DNA of 15,481 bases from assembly GCA_937981305.1 (NCBI GenBank), contig CALJPB010000219.1:1-15481 (forward strand), written 5' to 3'. The notes under the pieces were generated by a model, which made no database searches, was not told the DNA's origin, and saw nothing but the letters and a program-made list of their open reading frames with translations. The DNA comes from an uncultured Selenomonas sp. GTDB taxonomy: Bacteria; Bacillota; Negativicutes; Selenomonadales; Selenomonadaceae. Of the stretch, positions 1 through 6,609 are shown piece by piece (the first letter of the stretch is position 1; each line of letters opens with the position of its first letter). The position numbers and the translations under genes are program-made.

Positions 1-401
1 TCGAGATCGGATTTGGACTTCGCGCCGATGCTTTCGAGATAGCTCATGCGGTTGTACTTCGCACGCGTATTCGTCACGCGGTACTGCGCCTGATCGCGCT
101 TCGCCTCGTAGTCCTTGCCGTCGAGCGTTGCGACCACCTGCCCCGCCGTAACGACATCGTTCTCCTTGACGAGAACGGAGTTGATGCGTGCTGTGATCTT
201 GGAGCTGACCTCCACGGAGTCCACGGGGCGGATCGTCCCTGTCGCCTCCACCGTCGACTTGATGTCCATGCGCCGCACTTCCACAGTCTCAACGGTATGT
301 GCCATCTGTTCCGCCGCACGCGACTCCATGTACCAATACACACCACCCGCGACCAGCACCGCCGCCAGTGCGCCGATGCCGATGATTGTCCTGCGTTTCA
401 T
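1..401 (-). CDS. Periplasmic adaptor (HlyD/RND membrane-fusion family), N-terminal part
   Basis: About 133 N-terminal residues are visible; the gene runs off the left edge. The protein starts MKRRTIIGIGALAAVLVAGG, a basic tip plus one hydrophobic segment (about residues 5-24) that anchors or exports it. Residues about 45-95 read as the first half of a biotinyl-lipoyl-like domain (VEATGTIRPVDSVEVSSKI, then VLVKENDVVTAGQVVATLDG), followed by the start of the alpha-hairpin (YEAKRDQAQYRV). Such adaptors link an inner-membrane pump (MacB-type ABC or RND) to a TolC channel. The ATG at 401-399 overlaps the stop of the TolC-family gene in an ATGA, implying translational coupling. The pump type cannot be decided because the next gene lies outside the window. 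Family call is firm; substrate unknown. Confidence 0.9.
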   Translation of the reverse strand, partial: MKRRTIIGIGALAAVLVAGGVYWYMESRAAEQMAHTVETVEVRRMDIKSTVEATGTIRPVDSVEVSSKITARINSVLVKENDVVTAGQVVATLDGKDYEAKRDQAQYRVTNTRAKYNRMSYLESIGAKSKSDL

Positions 402-1795
402 TCCTGCGCCTCCCCCTGCACAGCTGCCGTCGTCCCTGCCTCTGCGTACGCCGCCTGTGCTGCCGCACGCTCCTCAGCAGTCACGGTAGGAAGCCCCTCC
501 GCCGCTGCACGCTCGCTGTCCGTCAGCTCTGTCCCCATGATATTCTCGACCTGCGCCCGATAGCGTGCATAGTCATAGCGCGCGCTGATCGCATTCGTCT
601 CCGCTGCACTGAGCGCCGTCTGCGCGTCGATGATGTCGAGCAGGATGCCCTCGCCCGCACGGTAGCGCTCATTCGCGATGTGATCGTCCTCGCGTGCCTG
701 ACGCACCGCGTCTCCCGTCGCGGTAAACCGCTGCTCCGCCTCACGCATATTGAGATACGCCTTGCGGAGGTTCAGGTCGATGGTCTCCTCCGCCTTTTTC
801 AGCGTCAGCAGGGCAATGTCACGCTCCGCCTCCGCCGCCTCAATCGCTCCGCGCGTAACACCGCTGTCAAAGATGTTCCAACTGACCCCCACGGAGGCGG
901 ACACGTCCGCGCTCGTATCATGACGCGGCTGGAACTGACTGGAGAGGGCCGTACCGAGCGTGAGACTGACGGTGGGTTTCTTCCCTGCCCGTGCGCTCTC
1001 GACGGCAAGCTCTTTCTGCTGCACCTTCATCCGTTCCTCGGCAAGATCGAGGCGGCTGCGGTTCGCGTACGAAATGCAGTCCTCCACCGAGGTCTCAAAC
1101 GGCTGATACGCGACCTCGCTCGTGAGTGTCAGCGGCTCCGTACGGCTGATATTCAGCAGGTTCCGCAGCGTTGCAAGGCTCACCTCATAGGCATTCTCCG
1201 CACGAATAAGCTCCTGCCGCGCGTTCGACAGCTCCACGGAGGAGCGCAGCACATCGATCTTCGCCTGTGCTCCCGCCTCGTAGAGTGCCGTGACATTCTT
1301 TAGGTGCGCGTCGTATTTGTTGACGGTGTCCCGCTGCACCTCGATCTTTTTGCCTGCCTCCACGGCATCCCAGTAGGCGGCAGTCACCTCGTATTTCAGA
1401 TCCTCACGCGCACGCTCGGTGGCAAGACGCGCCGCACGTGCGCCGAGTTCACCCGCTGCGATATTCGCCTCATTTGCACCGCCGCTGTAGAGCGGCAGAC
1501 GCGCCGAAAGTGCGAGCGCGTTGCTCGTCTGCGCATCCTCATCCCGTGTCTTGCTCGTACGCAGGGTGTCGGATGCCTCCGCCGCGATGCTGTTTCTGCC
1601 GCGCGCCTGTTTCACTGCGGCATCGGCAGACCGCTCGTTCGTCTGCGTGAGACGCAGCCCCGTATTCGCGGCGAGCGCCGTATGGATCGCCTCCGCAAGC
1701 GTAAGGCTCATCGCATCCGCAGTCATCGGCAGAGCGAGTGCCGTGCTCAGTACAAATGCGGCAAATACACGCCGCCTGTACCCCTCTTTATACAT
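398..1795 (-). CDS. TolC-family outer-membrane efflux protein
   Basis: Encodes about 465 residues, a usual length for TolC/OEP proteins, which form trimeric outer-membrane channels with a long periplasmic alpha-barrel. A signal peptide is clear (YRRRVFAAFVLSTALALPMTADA). The mature part opens with the typical MSLTLAEAIHTALAANTGLR and shows the two-fold repeated helical pattern of the family, with YWDAVEAGKKIEVQRDTV in the first repeat and AYLNMREAEQRFTATGDAV in the second. I chose the ATG at 1795 because GGAGG (1808-1804) lies 8 nt upstream. An ATG at 1810 would add five residues but overlaps that ribosome-binding site. The last 25 or so residues are Ala/Glu-rich and not conserved-looking. 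It is coupled by ATGA to the adaptor gene, so both probably serve one efflux or secretion system. I see no convincing private promoter; transcription may come through from the upstream genes. Confidence 0.93.
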   Translation of the reverse strand: MYKEGYRRRVFAAFVLSTALALPMTADAMSLTLAEAIHTALAANTGLRLTQTNERSADAAVKQARGRNSIAAEASDTLRTSKTRDEDAQTSNALALSARLPLYSGGANEANIAAGELGARAARLATERAREDLKYEVTAAYWDAVEAGKKIEVQRDTVNKYDAHLKNVTALYEAGAQAKIDVLRSSVELSNARQELIRAENAYEVSLATLRNLLNISRTEPLTLTSEVAYQPFETSVEDCISYANRSRLDLAEERMKVQQKELAVESARAGKKPTVSLTLGTALSSQFQPRHDTSADVSASVGVSWNIFDSGVTRGAIEAAEAERDIALLTLKKAEETIDLNLRKAYLNMREAEQRFTATGDAVRQAREDDHIANERYRAGEGILLDIIDAQTALSAAETNAISARYDYARYRAQVENIMGTELTDSERAAAEGLPTVTAEERAAAQAAYAEAGTTAAVQGEAQE

Positions 1796-1828
1796 AAACG
1801 CTTCCTCCATATAGATCCATATAACAAT

Positions 1829-1852
1829 GCGCCCATGCTAACGCAGGGGCGC
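1829..1852 (-). promoter_or_regulatory. Stem-loop in the leader of the TolC-family gene
   Basis: GCGCCC (1829-1834) and GGGCGC (1847-1852) are perfectly complementary. Inside them, TGC (1836-1838) pairs with GCA (1843-1845) around a TAAC loop, giving about 9 pairs with one mismatch. It ends 20 nt upstream of the ribosome-binding site. No U-run follows on the minus strand, so it is not a standard terminator. It may stabilise the mRNA 5' end or be a processing remnant. Confidence 0.4.
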
Positions 1853-1887
1853 TATGTCCGTCTTAAAACGCTGTTATTTTTCGCTTA

Positions 1888-2053
1888 GAGGAATCGCTGA
1901 TAAAATGAAATCCGTCAGATTGGCGTAGATTTTTTCGTCCGAACAAGGTGGAAAACCGGACGCATAGCAAGGGCTATGTGGAGGATTTTCCGCCGAAGTG
2001 CGGGCAAAAAAGATGCGTCAAGATGATGGTGTTGAATTTATCAGTGCTTCCTC
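1888..2053. repeat. Long imperfect palindromic element between the protease and efflux genes
   Basis: The sequence is symmetric without gaps about 1970/1971. CTGATAAA (1897-1904) matches TTTATCAG (2037-2044), and CATAGC (1963-1968) matches GCTATG (1973-1978) around an AAGG loop. By hand, 46 of 74 positions in the two 74-nt arms are complementary, with about six further G:U-type positions. Symmetry continues outward as GAGGAA (1888-1893) against TTCCTC (2048-2053), reaching into the stop codon of the protease gene. Blocks such as GGTGGAAAA/TTTTCCGCC and the A/T runs fold in register. It resembles a non-coding palindromic repeat or degenerate MITE. I see no flanking target-site duplication and cannot check for copies elsewhere. 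Confidence 0.7.
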
Positions 2054-3209
2054 AAAGCGACGGATGTTCGATGAGATACTGCTTCGCCGCCTCAAACTGC
2101 ACGTCCGTCGTGTCCGAGGACGAACGCTCGACAGTGATGTCGGGGGTGATGCCCGTGCCGTCGATGGATCTGCCGTTTGGCGTAAGGTACTTTGCAATCG
2201 TGAGTTTCAGCCCGTCCTGGTGAAAGAGCGGCAGAACCGCCTGAACCGAGCCCTTGCCGTACGAGGTCGTGCCGATGACCGTACCCGCCCCCGTATCCTG
2301 GAGTGCTCCCGCGAGAATCTCCGACGCGCTCGCACTGTTCTCGTCGATAAGCACGACAATCGGATATTTGCGCTCGCTGAGAGAGGAGCGATAGACCTCC
2401 TCATCTCCGTCACGGTCAATGACAGAGACAATCACCCCCGCCGGAACAACCTGCTCGGCGACGGCGGCGCAGCTCGTGATGAGCCCGCCTGGATTCTCGC
2501 GCAGATCGATGATGAGCGCGGTCATCCCCGCGCCCGCGAGACGGTTCATCTCCGCAGCGAACTCCTCGCCCGTATGCTCGGCAAACGAGCCGATGCGGAT
2601 GTAGCCGATGGTCGTTCCCTCGACGAGCACACCGCGCACGGACGCAACCTGTATGATGTCGCGCGTGATCGTGTACTCCTGCTCCGCACCGTCGCGCAGG
2701 ATGCGCAGCACGACCTGCGTGCCCGCCTCGCCACGGATACGCAGGGCAACCTCCTCGTTTTGGAGTTCGCTCGTCGGCGTACCGTCCACAGCGAGAATCT
2801 CATCGCCCGCACGCAGTCCCGCCGCCTCACCGGGCGTGCCCTCGAGGACAGAGATGATCTTGACGTTGTTGTCCTTGAACCCCATCGTCACACCGATGCC
2901 GCCGAACGATCCCTCCGTATGCTGGCGCAGCTCCTTGAACATCGTGGGCGGCATATAGATGGAGTGCGGATCGTCGAGCGAGGCGACCATACCGTCAATC
3001 GCGCCGTCCACCAGTGCCGACGCATCGGGTGCATTCACATAACGCGCCTGGATGAACTTCATCACGCCGAAAAGACGCAGGGCATCGTCCGCATACAGCC
3101 CCATCGAGCGCAGGAACGCGCCCGCCGCAAACACAGTCAGCATACTCCCGAGAAGTGCGGACAGAAGGACGATGGAAATTAGTTTTTTTCTGCTCATAGT
3201 TTCTTTCAT
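2052..3209 (-). CDS. S41-family C-terminal processing peptidase with PDZ domain
   Basis: Encodes 385 residues, normal for CtpA-type serine proteases that cleave envelope proteins near their C-termini. The N-terminus has a single export/anchor segment (about residues 8-33, KKLISIVLLSALLGSMLTVF). A PDZ domain spans about residues 100-183 (GIGVTMGF, GLRAGDEILAVDG). The protease core follows, with IIDLRENPGG (233-242), nucleophile Ser294 in NSASASEI and general base Lys319 in SYGKGS. The 25-residue Ser-Lys spacing is that of the family. It lies 79 nt downstream of the M23 peptidase gene, suggesting it turns over the hydrolase or other septal factors; that role is inferred. Neither the ATG at 3209 nor the one at 3197 has a good Shine-Dalgarno, so the start is uncertain by four residues. 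The stop lies inside the palindromic element. Confidence 0.95.
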   Translation of the reverse strand: MKETMSRKKLISIVLLSALLGSMLTVFAAGAFLRSMGLYADDALRLFGVMKFIQARYVNAPDASALVDGAIDGMVASLDDPHSIYMPPTMFKELRQHTEGSFGGIGVTMGFKDNNVKIISVLEGTPGEAAGLRAGDEILAVDGTPTSELQNEEVALRIRGEAGTQVVLRILRDGAEQEYTITRDIIQVASVRGVLVEGTTIGYIRIGSFAEHTGEEFAAEMNRLAGAGMTALIIDLRENPGGLITSCAAVAEQVVPAGVIVSVIDRDGDEEVYRSSLSERKYPIVVLIDENSASASEILAGALQDTGAGTVIGTTSYGKGSVQAVLPLFHQDGLKLTIAKYLTPNGRSIDGTGITPDITVERSSSDTTDVQFEAAKQYLIEHPSL

Positions 3210-3237
3210 TGAATCGCAGCTGTTGGTGTTATCGTAA

Positions 3238-3271
3238 TTCCCCTTGCGTAACTAAGCGTTCGCGAGGGGAA
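3238..3271 (-). promoter_or_regulatory. Intercistronic stem-loop between M23 peptidase and S41 protease genes
   Basis: TTCCCCTTGCG (3238-3248) and CGCGAGGGGAA (3261-3271) pair over 11 positions with one mismatch, around a 12-nt loop. On the minus strand it is followed by TTACGATAAC, without a U-run, so full termination is unlikely. An intercistronic hairpin here could set the mRNA ratio of the two products by stabilisation or processing. Confidence 0.45.
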
Positions 3272-3288
3272 CTGCAACACACCGATGA

Positions 3289-4407
3289 CTACAAATACCC
3301 AAGCGGATTCACCGGCTCGCCGTTGACACGCACCTCAAAGTGACAGTGCGGCCCCGTGGAGTTGCCCGTCGAGCCGCACTCGGCAACCAGCTCGCCCTGC
3401 GCGACACTCTGCCCCGTGCTCACATCGAGCGACTGACAGTGTCCATAGAGCGTCGAGATCCCGCCGCCGTGGTTGATGATCACAGCATAGCCATAGCCAG
3501 AGATCCAGCCCGCATACTCAACCGTTCCCGCCTGCGCGGCATAGATCGGGTCGCCGTAGTCGCCGCCGATGTCGATGCCGCTGTGAAACCGCTGTGCCCC
3601 CGTAATGGGATGCGTGCGCCAACCGAAATCCGACGTGATCTCCCCCGCGAGCGGCCAGATCATCGCGCCCGAGCCCTGCACGGGGAGACTCCTGAGACCG
3701 CTGCGCCGGAGCATCTGCGTGATGCGCTCCGATGCCGCACGGGATTCGTCCTGCTTGCGGTCGATCGTCTCCTTGTCGTACTTCATCTGCTCGATGATCG
3801 CCCGCTGCGCCTCGACCTTTTCCTCCATCGCGAGACGCGCCTCGCGTGCCTTCTTCTCAAGCGGCTCCTGCGCCGCGCGATCCTTCTCGAGCTCCTCCTT
3901 GAGCGCGATCATCGCGTTGCGCTGTGCCAGCACCTCATGCACGAGATCATAGTCCTGCTTGATGACGCGCTTCAGGAGATCCATGCGCGTGAGGAAATCC
4001 GAAAAATCCTTCGCACCGAAAAGCACATCCACATAGGAGATCTGCCCGTTGATGTAAATATCGCGCACACGCCTCCCAAGCGCCTCGCTCTTACGCGCAT
4101 AGTCCCGCTCGGCGACCTCAAGCTTTTCCTCGTTCTCCTCCAGACGTTCGAGCGTCGCGTTCAGCTCGGCACGGCGCGCCCTGTGCGCGGCGATTGCCGT
4201 TTCTGCCTGCTCATCCAGAATTCGCTTCTGCTCCGAGAGCGAGTCGATCTTTCCGGCGAGCTCGTCGCTCTGCCGTCCCAGCTCCTCCACCTGCGCATCG
4301 TAGCTGTCGCGCTCCTCCTCAAGCGTCGCCGCCGCCCCCTGCCCCGCTGCTGCGAGGAGTGTCACGGCCAGCACCGACGCGAGCATCCGTTTCATCCCTT
4401 GTCCCAT
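3289..4407 (-). CDS. M23 (LytM) peptidoglycan endopeptidase with coiled coil, EnvC/PcsB-like FtsEX partner
   Basis: Encodes 372 residues. A signal peptide (about 1-27, KRMLASVLAVTLLAAAGQGAAA) is followed by Glu/Arg/Lys-rich coiled coils (about 30-115 and 145-235), then a LytM domain (about 247-372). The zinc ligands are all present (His275 and Asp279 in HSGID, His356 in HCHFE), as are catalytic His323 (YGH) and His354. It therefore looks active, unlike E. coli EnvC, whose LytM domain is degenerate. Proteins of this build (EnvC; functionally CwlO and PcsB) dock on the FtsX external loop and are controlled by FtsE ATP hydrolysis. Here the gene directly follows ftsX, whose stop ends 2 nt before the ATG at 4407. 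AAGGTG lies about 5 nt upstream. A longer frame from 4443 would overlap ftsX and lacks support. Confidence 0.93.
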   Translation of the reverse strand: MGQGMKRMLASVLAVTLLAAAGQGAAATLEEERDSYDAQVEELGRQSDELAGKIDSLSEQKRILDEQAETAIAAHRARRAELNATLERLEENEEKLEVAERDYARKSEALGRRVRDIYINGQISYVDVLFGAKDFSDFLTRMDLLKRVIKQDYDLVHEVLAQRNAMIALKEELEKDRAAQEPLEKKAREARLAMEEKVEAQRAIIEQMKYDKETIDRKQDESRAASERITQMLRRSGLRSLPVQGSGAMIWPLAGEITSDFGWRTHPITGAQRFHSGIDIGGDYGDPIYAAQAGTVEYAGWISGYGYAVIINHGGGISTLYGHCQSLDVSTGQSVAQGELVAECGSTGNSTGPHCHFEVRVNGEPVNPLGYL

Positions 4408-4409
4408 AC

Positions 4410-5297
4410 TCACACCTTTAGGAAACGCTTGAGCGACACCCAAGCGCCCACCGCACCGATCACCATGCCGAGCAGGATAATCGCCAAGCTCACATAATTC
4501 ATGAACGGATATTGTGGGATCAGCGGGAAAAACGCGAGCGTATCATAGACCTTGTTCGTCACGCCCGCATAGAAGCTGCGCAGAACAATCGCAGAAATCA
4601 GGCCGCCGATGCACCCGAGCACAATCCCCTCCAGCACGAACGGCCAGCGGATGAACTCATCCGTCGCACCGACATACTTCATAATCGCAATCTCACGCCG
4701 CCGTGCAAACACTGTCAGACGGATCGTATTCGCAATGATGAACACCGTCGCACTGCCGAGCAGCAGGATGAGCAGCACGCCAAAGATACGCACAAGCCGC
4801 GTGATGTCAAAGAGGTGTTCCACCACATCCTGTCCGTACTTCGCGGACTCCACGCCGTCCATGCGCTCGATCTGCTTCGCCGCCGTCTCCACCATATCCG
4901 GCTGCCGCACCGTCACCTCATAGGCGTTCGGCAGCGGATTCTTGTCGCCGAGCGCGTCCAGCAGATACTTCTGCTCCCCCAGACGCTCCGACAGGCGTTC
5001 ACGCGCCTCCTCGCGGCTGACATAGGTCACGGACTCGATCCCCTGCAGCGCACGGATCTTTGCGCCCACATCCTCCTCGGCATCCTTCGCGAGATCATCC
5101 TTCATATAGACACTGATCTGCACCTGCGACTCGAGCAGCGACGCCGCGCGGTTCATATTGAGCGCGAGAATCAGAAACACGCCGAGGATAAAGAGCGAGA
5201 CCGCCACCGTGCCGACCGCCGCGAACGTCATCCAGTTGTTGCGCCGCAGCGAGCGAAAGACCTCCTGCACATAGTATTCTGCGGTTCTAATCTTCAT
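4410..5297 (-). CDS. ftsX: Cell-division ABC transporter permease FtsX
   Basis: Encodes 295 residues, the family's usual size. It shows a short cytoplasmic N-terminus (MKIRTAEYYVQEVFRSLRRN), TM1 at about 22-46, a large extracytoplasmic domain at about 47-165, and TM2-TM4 at about 168-192, 218-243 and 268-290. The segment ARRREIAIMKYVGATDEFIRWPF is characteristic of FtsX/MacB-type permeases. FtsX pairs with FtsE and relays ATP-driven shape changes to a periplasmic hydrolase or its activator, here most likely the M23 protein encoded immediately downstream. The start at 5297 overlaps ftsE by 11 nt and has GGAGGA upstream. A longer open frame to 5489 would lie inside ftsE and has a non-family sequence, so I excluded it. 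Confidence 0.96.
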   Translation of the reverse strand: MKIRTAEYYVQEVFRSLRRNNWMTFAAVGTVAVSLFILGVFLILALNMNRAASLLESQVQISVYMKDDLAKDAEEDVGAKIRALQGIESVTYVSREEARERLSERLGEQKYLLDALGDKNPLPNAYEVTVRQPDMVETAAKQIERMDGVESAKYGQDVVEHLFDITRLVRIFGVLLILLLGSATVFIIANTIRLTVFARRREIAIMKYVGATDEFIRWPFVLEGIVLGCIGGLISAIVLRSFYAGVTNKVYDTLAFFPLIPQYPFMNYVSLAIILLGMVIGAVGAWVSLKRFLKV

Positions 5298-5973
5298 AGC
5301 CGTATCCTCCGCGCTGCTCATCGCGGACGATGTGTCCGCCCTCGATGGCAATGACGCGCCGCTGCATCGTATCGACGATTCCCTTGTCATGCGTCGCCAT
5401 AACGATCGTCGTGCCCGACGCATTGATCCGCTTGAAGATATCCATAATATCCCAGCTCGTCTCAGGGTCGAGATTCCCCGTCGGCTCATCGGCGATGAGG
5501 ATCGCGGGATCGTTCACAATCGCGCGCGCGATTGCCACACGCTGCTGCTCGCCGCCCGAGAGCTGCGAGGGGAAATTGCGGTACTTGTCGCGCAGTCCGA
5601 CCACATCGAGCACCGCATTCACACGCCGCTGGATCATCTGACGCGGTGCCTCAATGACGCGCATCGCAAACGCCACATTCTCATAGACCGTCTTGTCCGA
5701 GAGCAGACGATAGTCCTGAAAGATCACACCGAGTCCGCGTCTGAGATACGGGACATCCTGTGGATCCATATGGACGACATCGTGTCCGTTGACAAAGAGC
5801 TCCCCCTCCGTCGGCAGCTCCTCACGAAAGAGCATCTTGATGAACGTCGATTTCCCCGCGCCGCTCACACCGACAACAAAGATAAACTCCCCCTTGCCGA
5901 TCTCAATGCTCACATGATCGAGCGCCACCGAACCGTTATCGTATATCTTTGAGACATTTTTCATCCGAATCAT
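5287..5973 (-). CDS. ftsE: Cell-division ABC transporter ATPase FtsE
   Basis: Encodes 228 residues with every ABC ATPase motif: Walker A GVSGAGKST (35-43), Q-loop Gln86 in FQDYRLL, signature LSGGEQQR (138-145), Walker B ILIADE with the FtsE-typical PTGNLDP (158-170), and switch His195 in MATHD. FtsE sits on the inner face of the membrane bound to FtsX and powers regulation of septal peptidoglycan hydrolysis. It is the first gene of the run ftsE-ftsX-M23-S41. The start is taken at the ATG at 5973 (MIRMKNVSKIYDNG). The nearest purine-rich stretch, GAGAGGA, lies about 13 nt away, which is long, and the ATG at 5964 is no better. A clear promoter and a leader hairpin precede it. Confidence 0.97.
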   Translation of the reverse strand: MIRMKNVSKIYDNGSVALDHVSIEIGKGEFIFVVGVSGAGKSTFIKMLFREELPTEGELFVNGHDVVHMDPQDVPYLRRGLGVIFQDYRLLSDKTVYENVAFAMRVIEAPRQMIQRRVNAVLDVVGLRDKYRNFPSQLSGGEQQRVAIARAIVNDPAILIADEPTGNLDPETSWDIMDIFKRINASGTTIVMATHDKGIVDTMQRRVIAIEGGHIVRDEQRGGYGYED

Positions 5974-5999
5974 ACCGTCGTCTCATTCCTCTCCCATAT

Positions 6000-6022
6000 G
6001 ACCCCCGCATGAATCGGGAGTC
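6000..6022 (-). promoter_or_regulatory. Stem-loop in the ftsE 5' leader
   Basis: In the minus-strand RNA, GACUCCCG pairs with CGGGGGUC over 8 bp (one U:G wobble) around a 7-nt loop (AUUCAUG). It begins about 12 nt after the predicted transcription start and ends 26 nt before the ATG. No U-run follows, so it is not a terminator. It may stabilise the mRNA or be a target for a regulator. Confidence 0.5.
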
Positions 6023-6040
6023 CCCCAAAAACCGCTTTTC

Positions 6041-6064
6041 ATTATACCACAAATCAAAAAAACT
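6041..6064 (-). promoter_or_regulatory. Promoter of the ftsE-ftsX operon (extended -10)
   Basis: A perfect TATAAT lies at 6046-6041 on the minus strand, preceded by TGG (6049-6047), the extended -10 signature. The spacer carries a T7 run. The -35 is weak (TTGTAG at a 16-nt or TTTGTA at a 17-nt spacing). The predicted start is near 6034, leaving a leader of about 60 nt. Confidence 0.75.
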
Positions 6065-6077
6065 ACAAAACGTTGCA

Positions 6078-6106
6078 TTGCCATTTTCGCCGTCTCATGC
6101 TATCCT
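6078..6106 (+). promoter_or_regulatory. Promoter of the YbaN/DUF454 gene
   Basis: TTGCCA (6078-6083, five of six consensus), a 17-nt spacer and TATCCT (6101-6106) preceded by TGC, an extended -10. It is back to back with the ftsE promoter, the -35 regions lying about 15 nt apart, so one bound factor could affect both. Confidence 0.65.
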
Positions 6107-6144
6107 CTCTTTGGTAAATAATCTCAATTATAAGGAAAACGACC

Positions 6145-6525
6145 ATGCTGCTAAAAAAATTTTTCTTCGTCACACTCGGCCTCATCAGTCTCGGGCTGGG
6201 CATCCTCGGCGCGTTCCTCCCCATCCTGCCGACCGTCCCCTTCGTCCTGCTCGCCGCCTACTGCTTCACGCGTGGCTCGCGCCGCATGGACGCATGGCTG
6301 CGCACAACGAAGATCTATCGTCAAACCATGCTGCTCATGCAGAACGGACGGCGCGGCATGACCATCATGCAGAAGCTCCGCATCATGTTCCCCGTCACCA
6401 CCCTCATGGGCATCTCCTTCCTCCTAACCGAGCACCCGCACGCACGCATGGCAATCGCCCTCATGTGGATTCTGCACATCGTATTTTTTGTCTTTCGCGT
6501 GCCAACCCTCAAAAAAGACGCCTGA
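6145..6525 (+). CDS. YbaN/DUF454 family inner-membrane protein
   Basis: Encodes 126 residues, typical of this small family of uncertain function. A hydrophobic N-terminal half (about 5-42, with LGLGILGAFLPILPTVPFVL, the family's proline-containing membrane segment) is followed by the characteristic YCFTRGSRRMDAWL and a basic loop. Hydrophobic segments follow at about 84-96 and 102-118 (IALMWILHIVFFVF). AAGGAA lies about 8 nt before the ATG. The gene has its own promoter and ends 15 nt before the next gene's -35 box, so read-through into the ATP-grasp gene is possible. I see no specific functional clue from neighbours. Confidence 0.88.
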   Translation: MLLKKFFFVTLGLISLGLGILGAFLPILPTVPFVLLAAYCFTRGSRRMDAWLRTTKIYRQTMLLMQNGRRGMTIMQKLRIMFPVTTLMGISFLLTEHPHARMAIALMWILHIVFFVFRVPTLKKDA

Positions 6526-6534
6526 CGACACCGC

Positions 6535-6569
6535 ATTTTGTTGACAAAATTCAGTGGATTCGCTACATT
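6535..6569 (+). promoter_or_regulatory. Sigma70 promoter of the ATP-grasp gene with overlapping palindrome
   Basis: A perfect TTGACA (6541-6546), an exact 17-nt spacer and TACATT (6564-6569, four of six). A 7+2+7 palindrome, ATTTTGT-TG-ACAAAAT (6535-6550), covers the -35 box. The promoter call is strong. The palindrome is a candidate operator only. Confidence 0.75.
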
Positions 6570-6609
6570 GTACGTAAGAAGGTTGATCCAACGACAACGA
6601 GGTGCGATT

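Noticed and set aside
1796..1896. Possible private promoter of the TolC-family gene (TATATG near 1815).
   Set aside because: No acceptable -35 at 16-18 nt and only a partial -10 match, so I left the gene as possibly served by upstream transcription.
1948..2223. Plus-strand open frame of 91 residues over the palindrome and the end of the protease gene.
   Set aside because: It spans a non-coding palindrome and then runs antisense to a well-supported gene; no ribosome-binding site.
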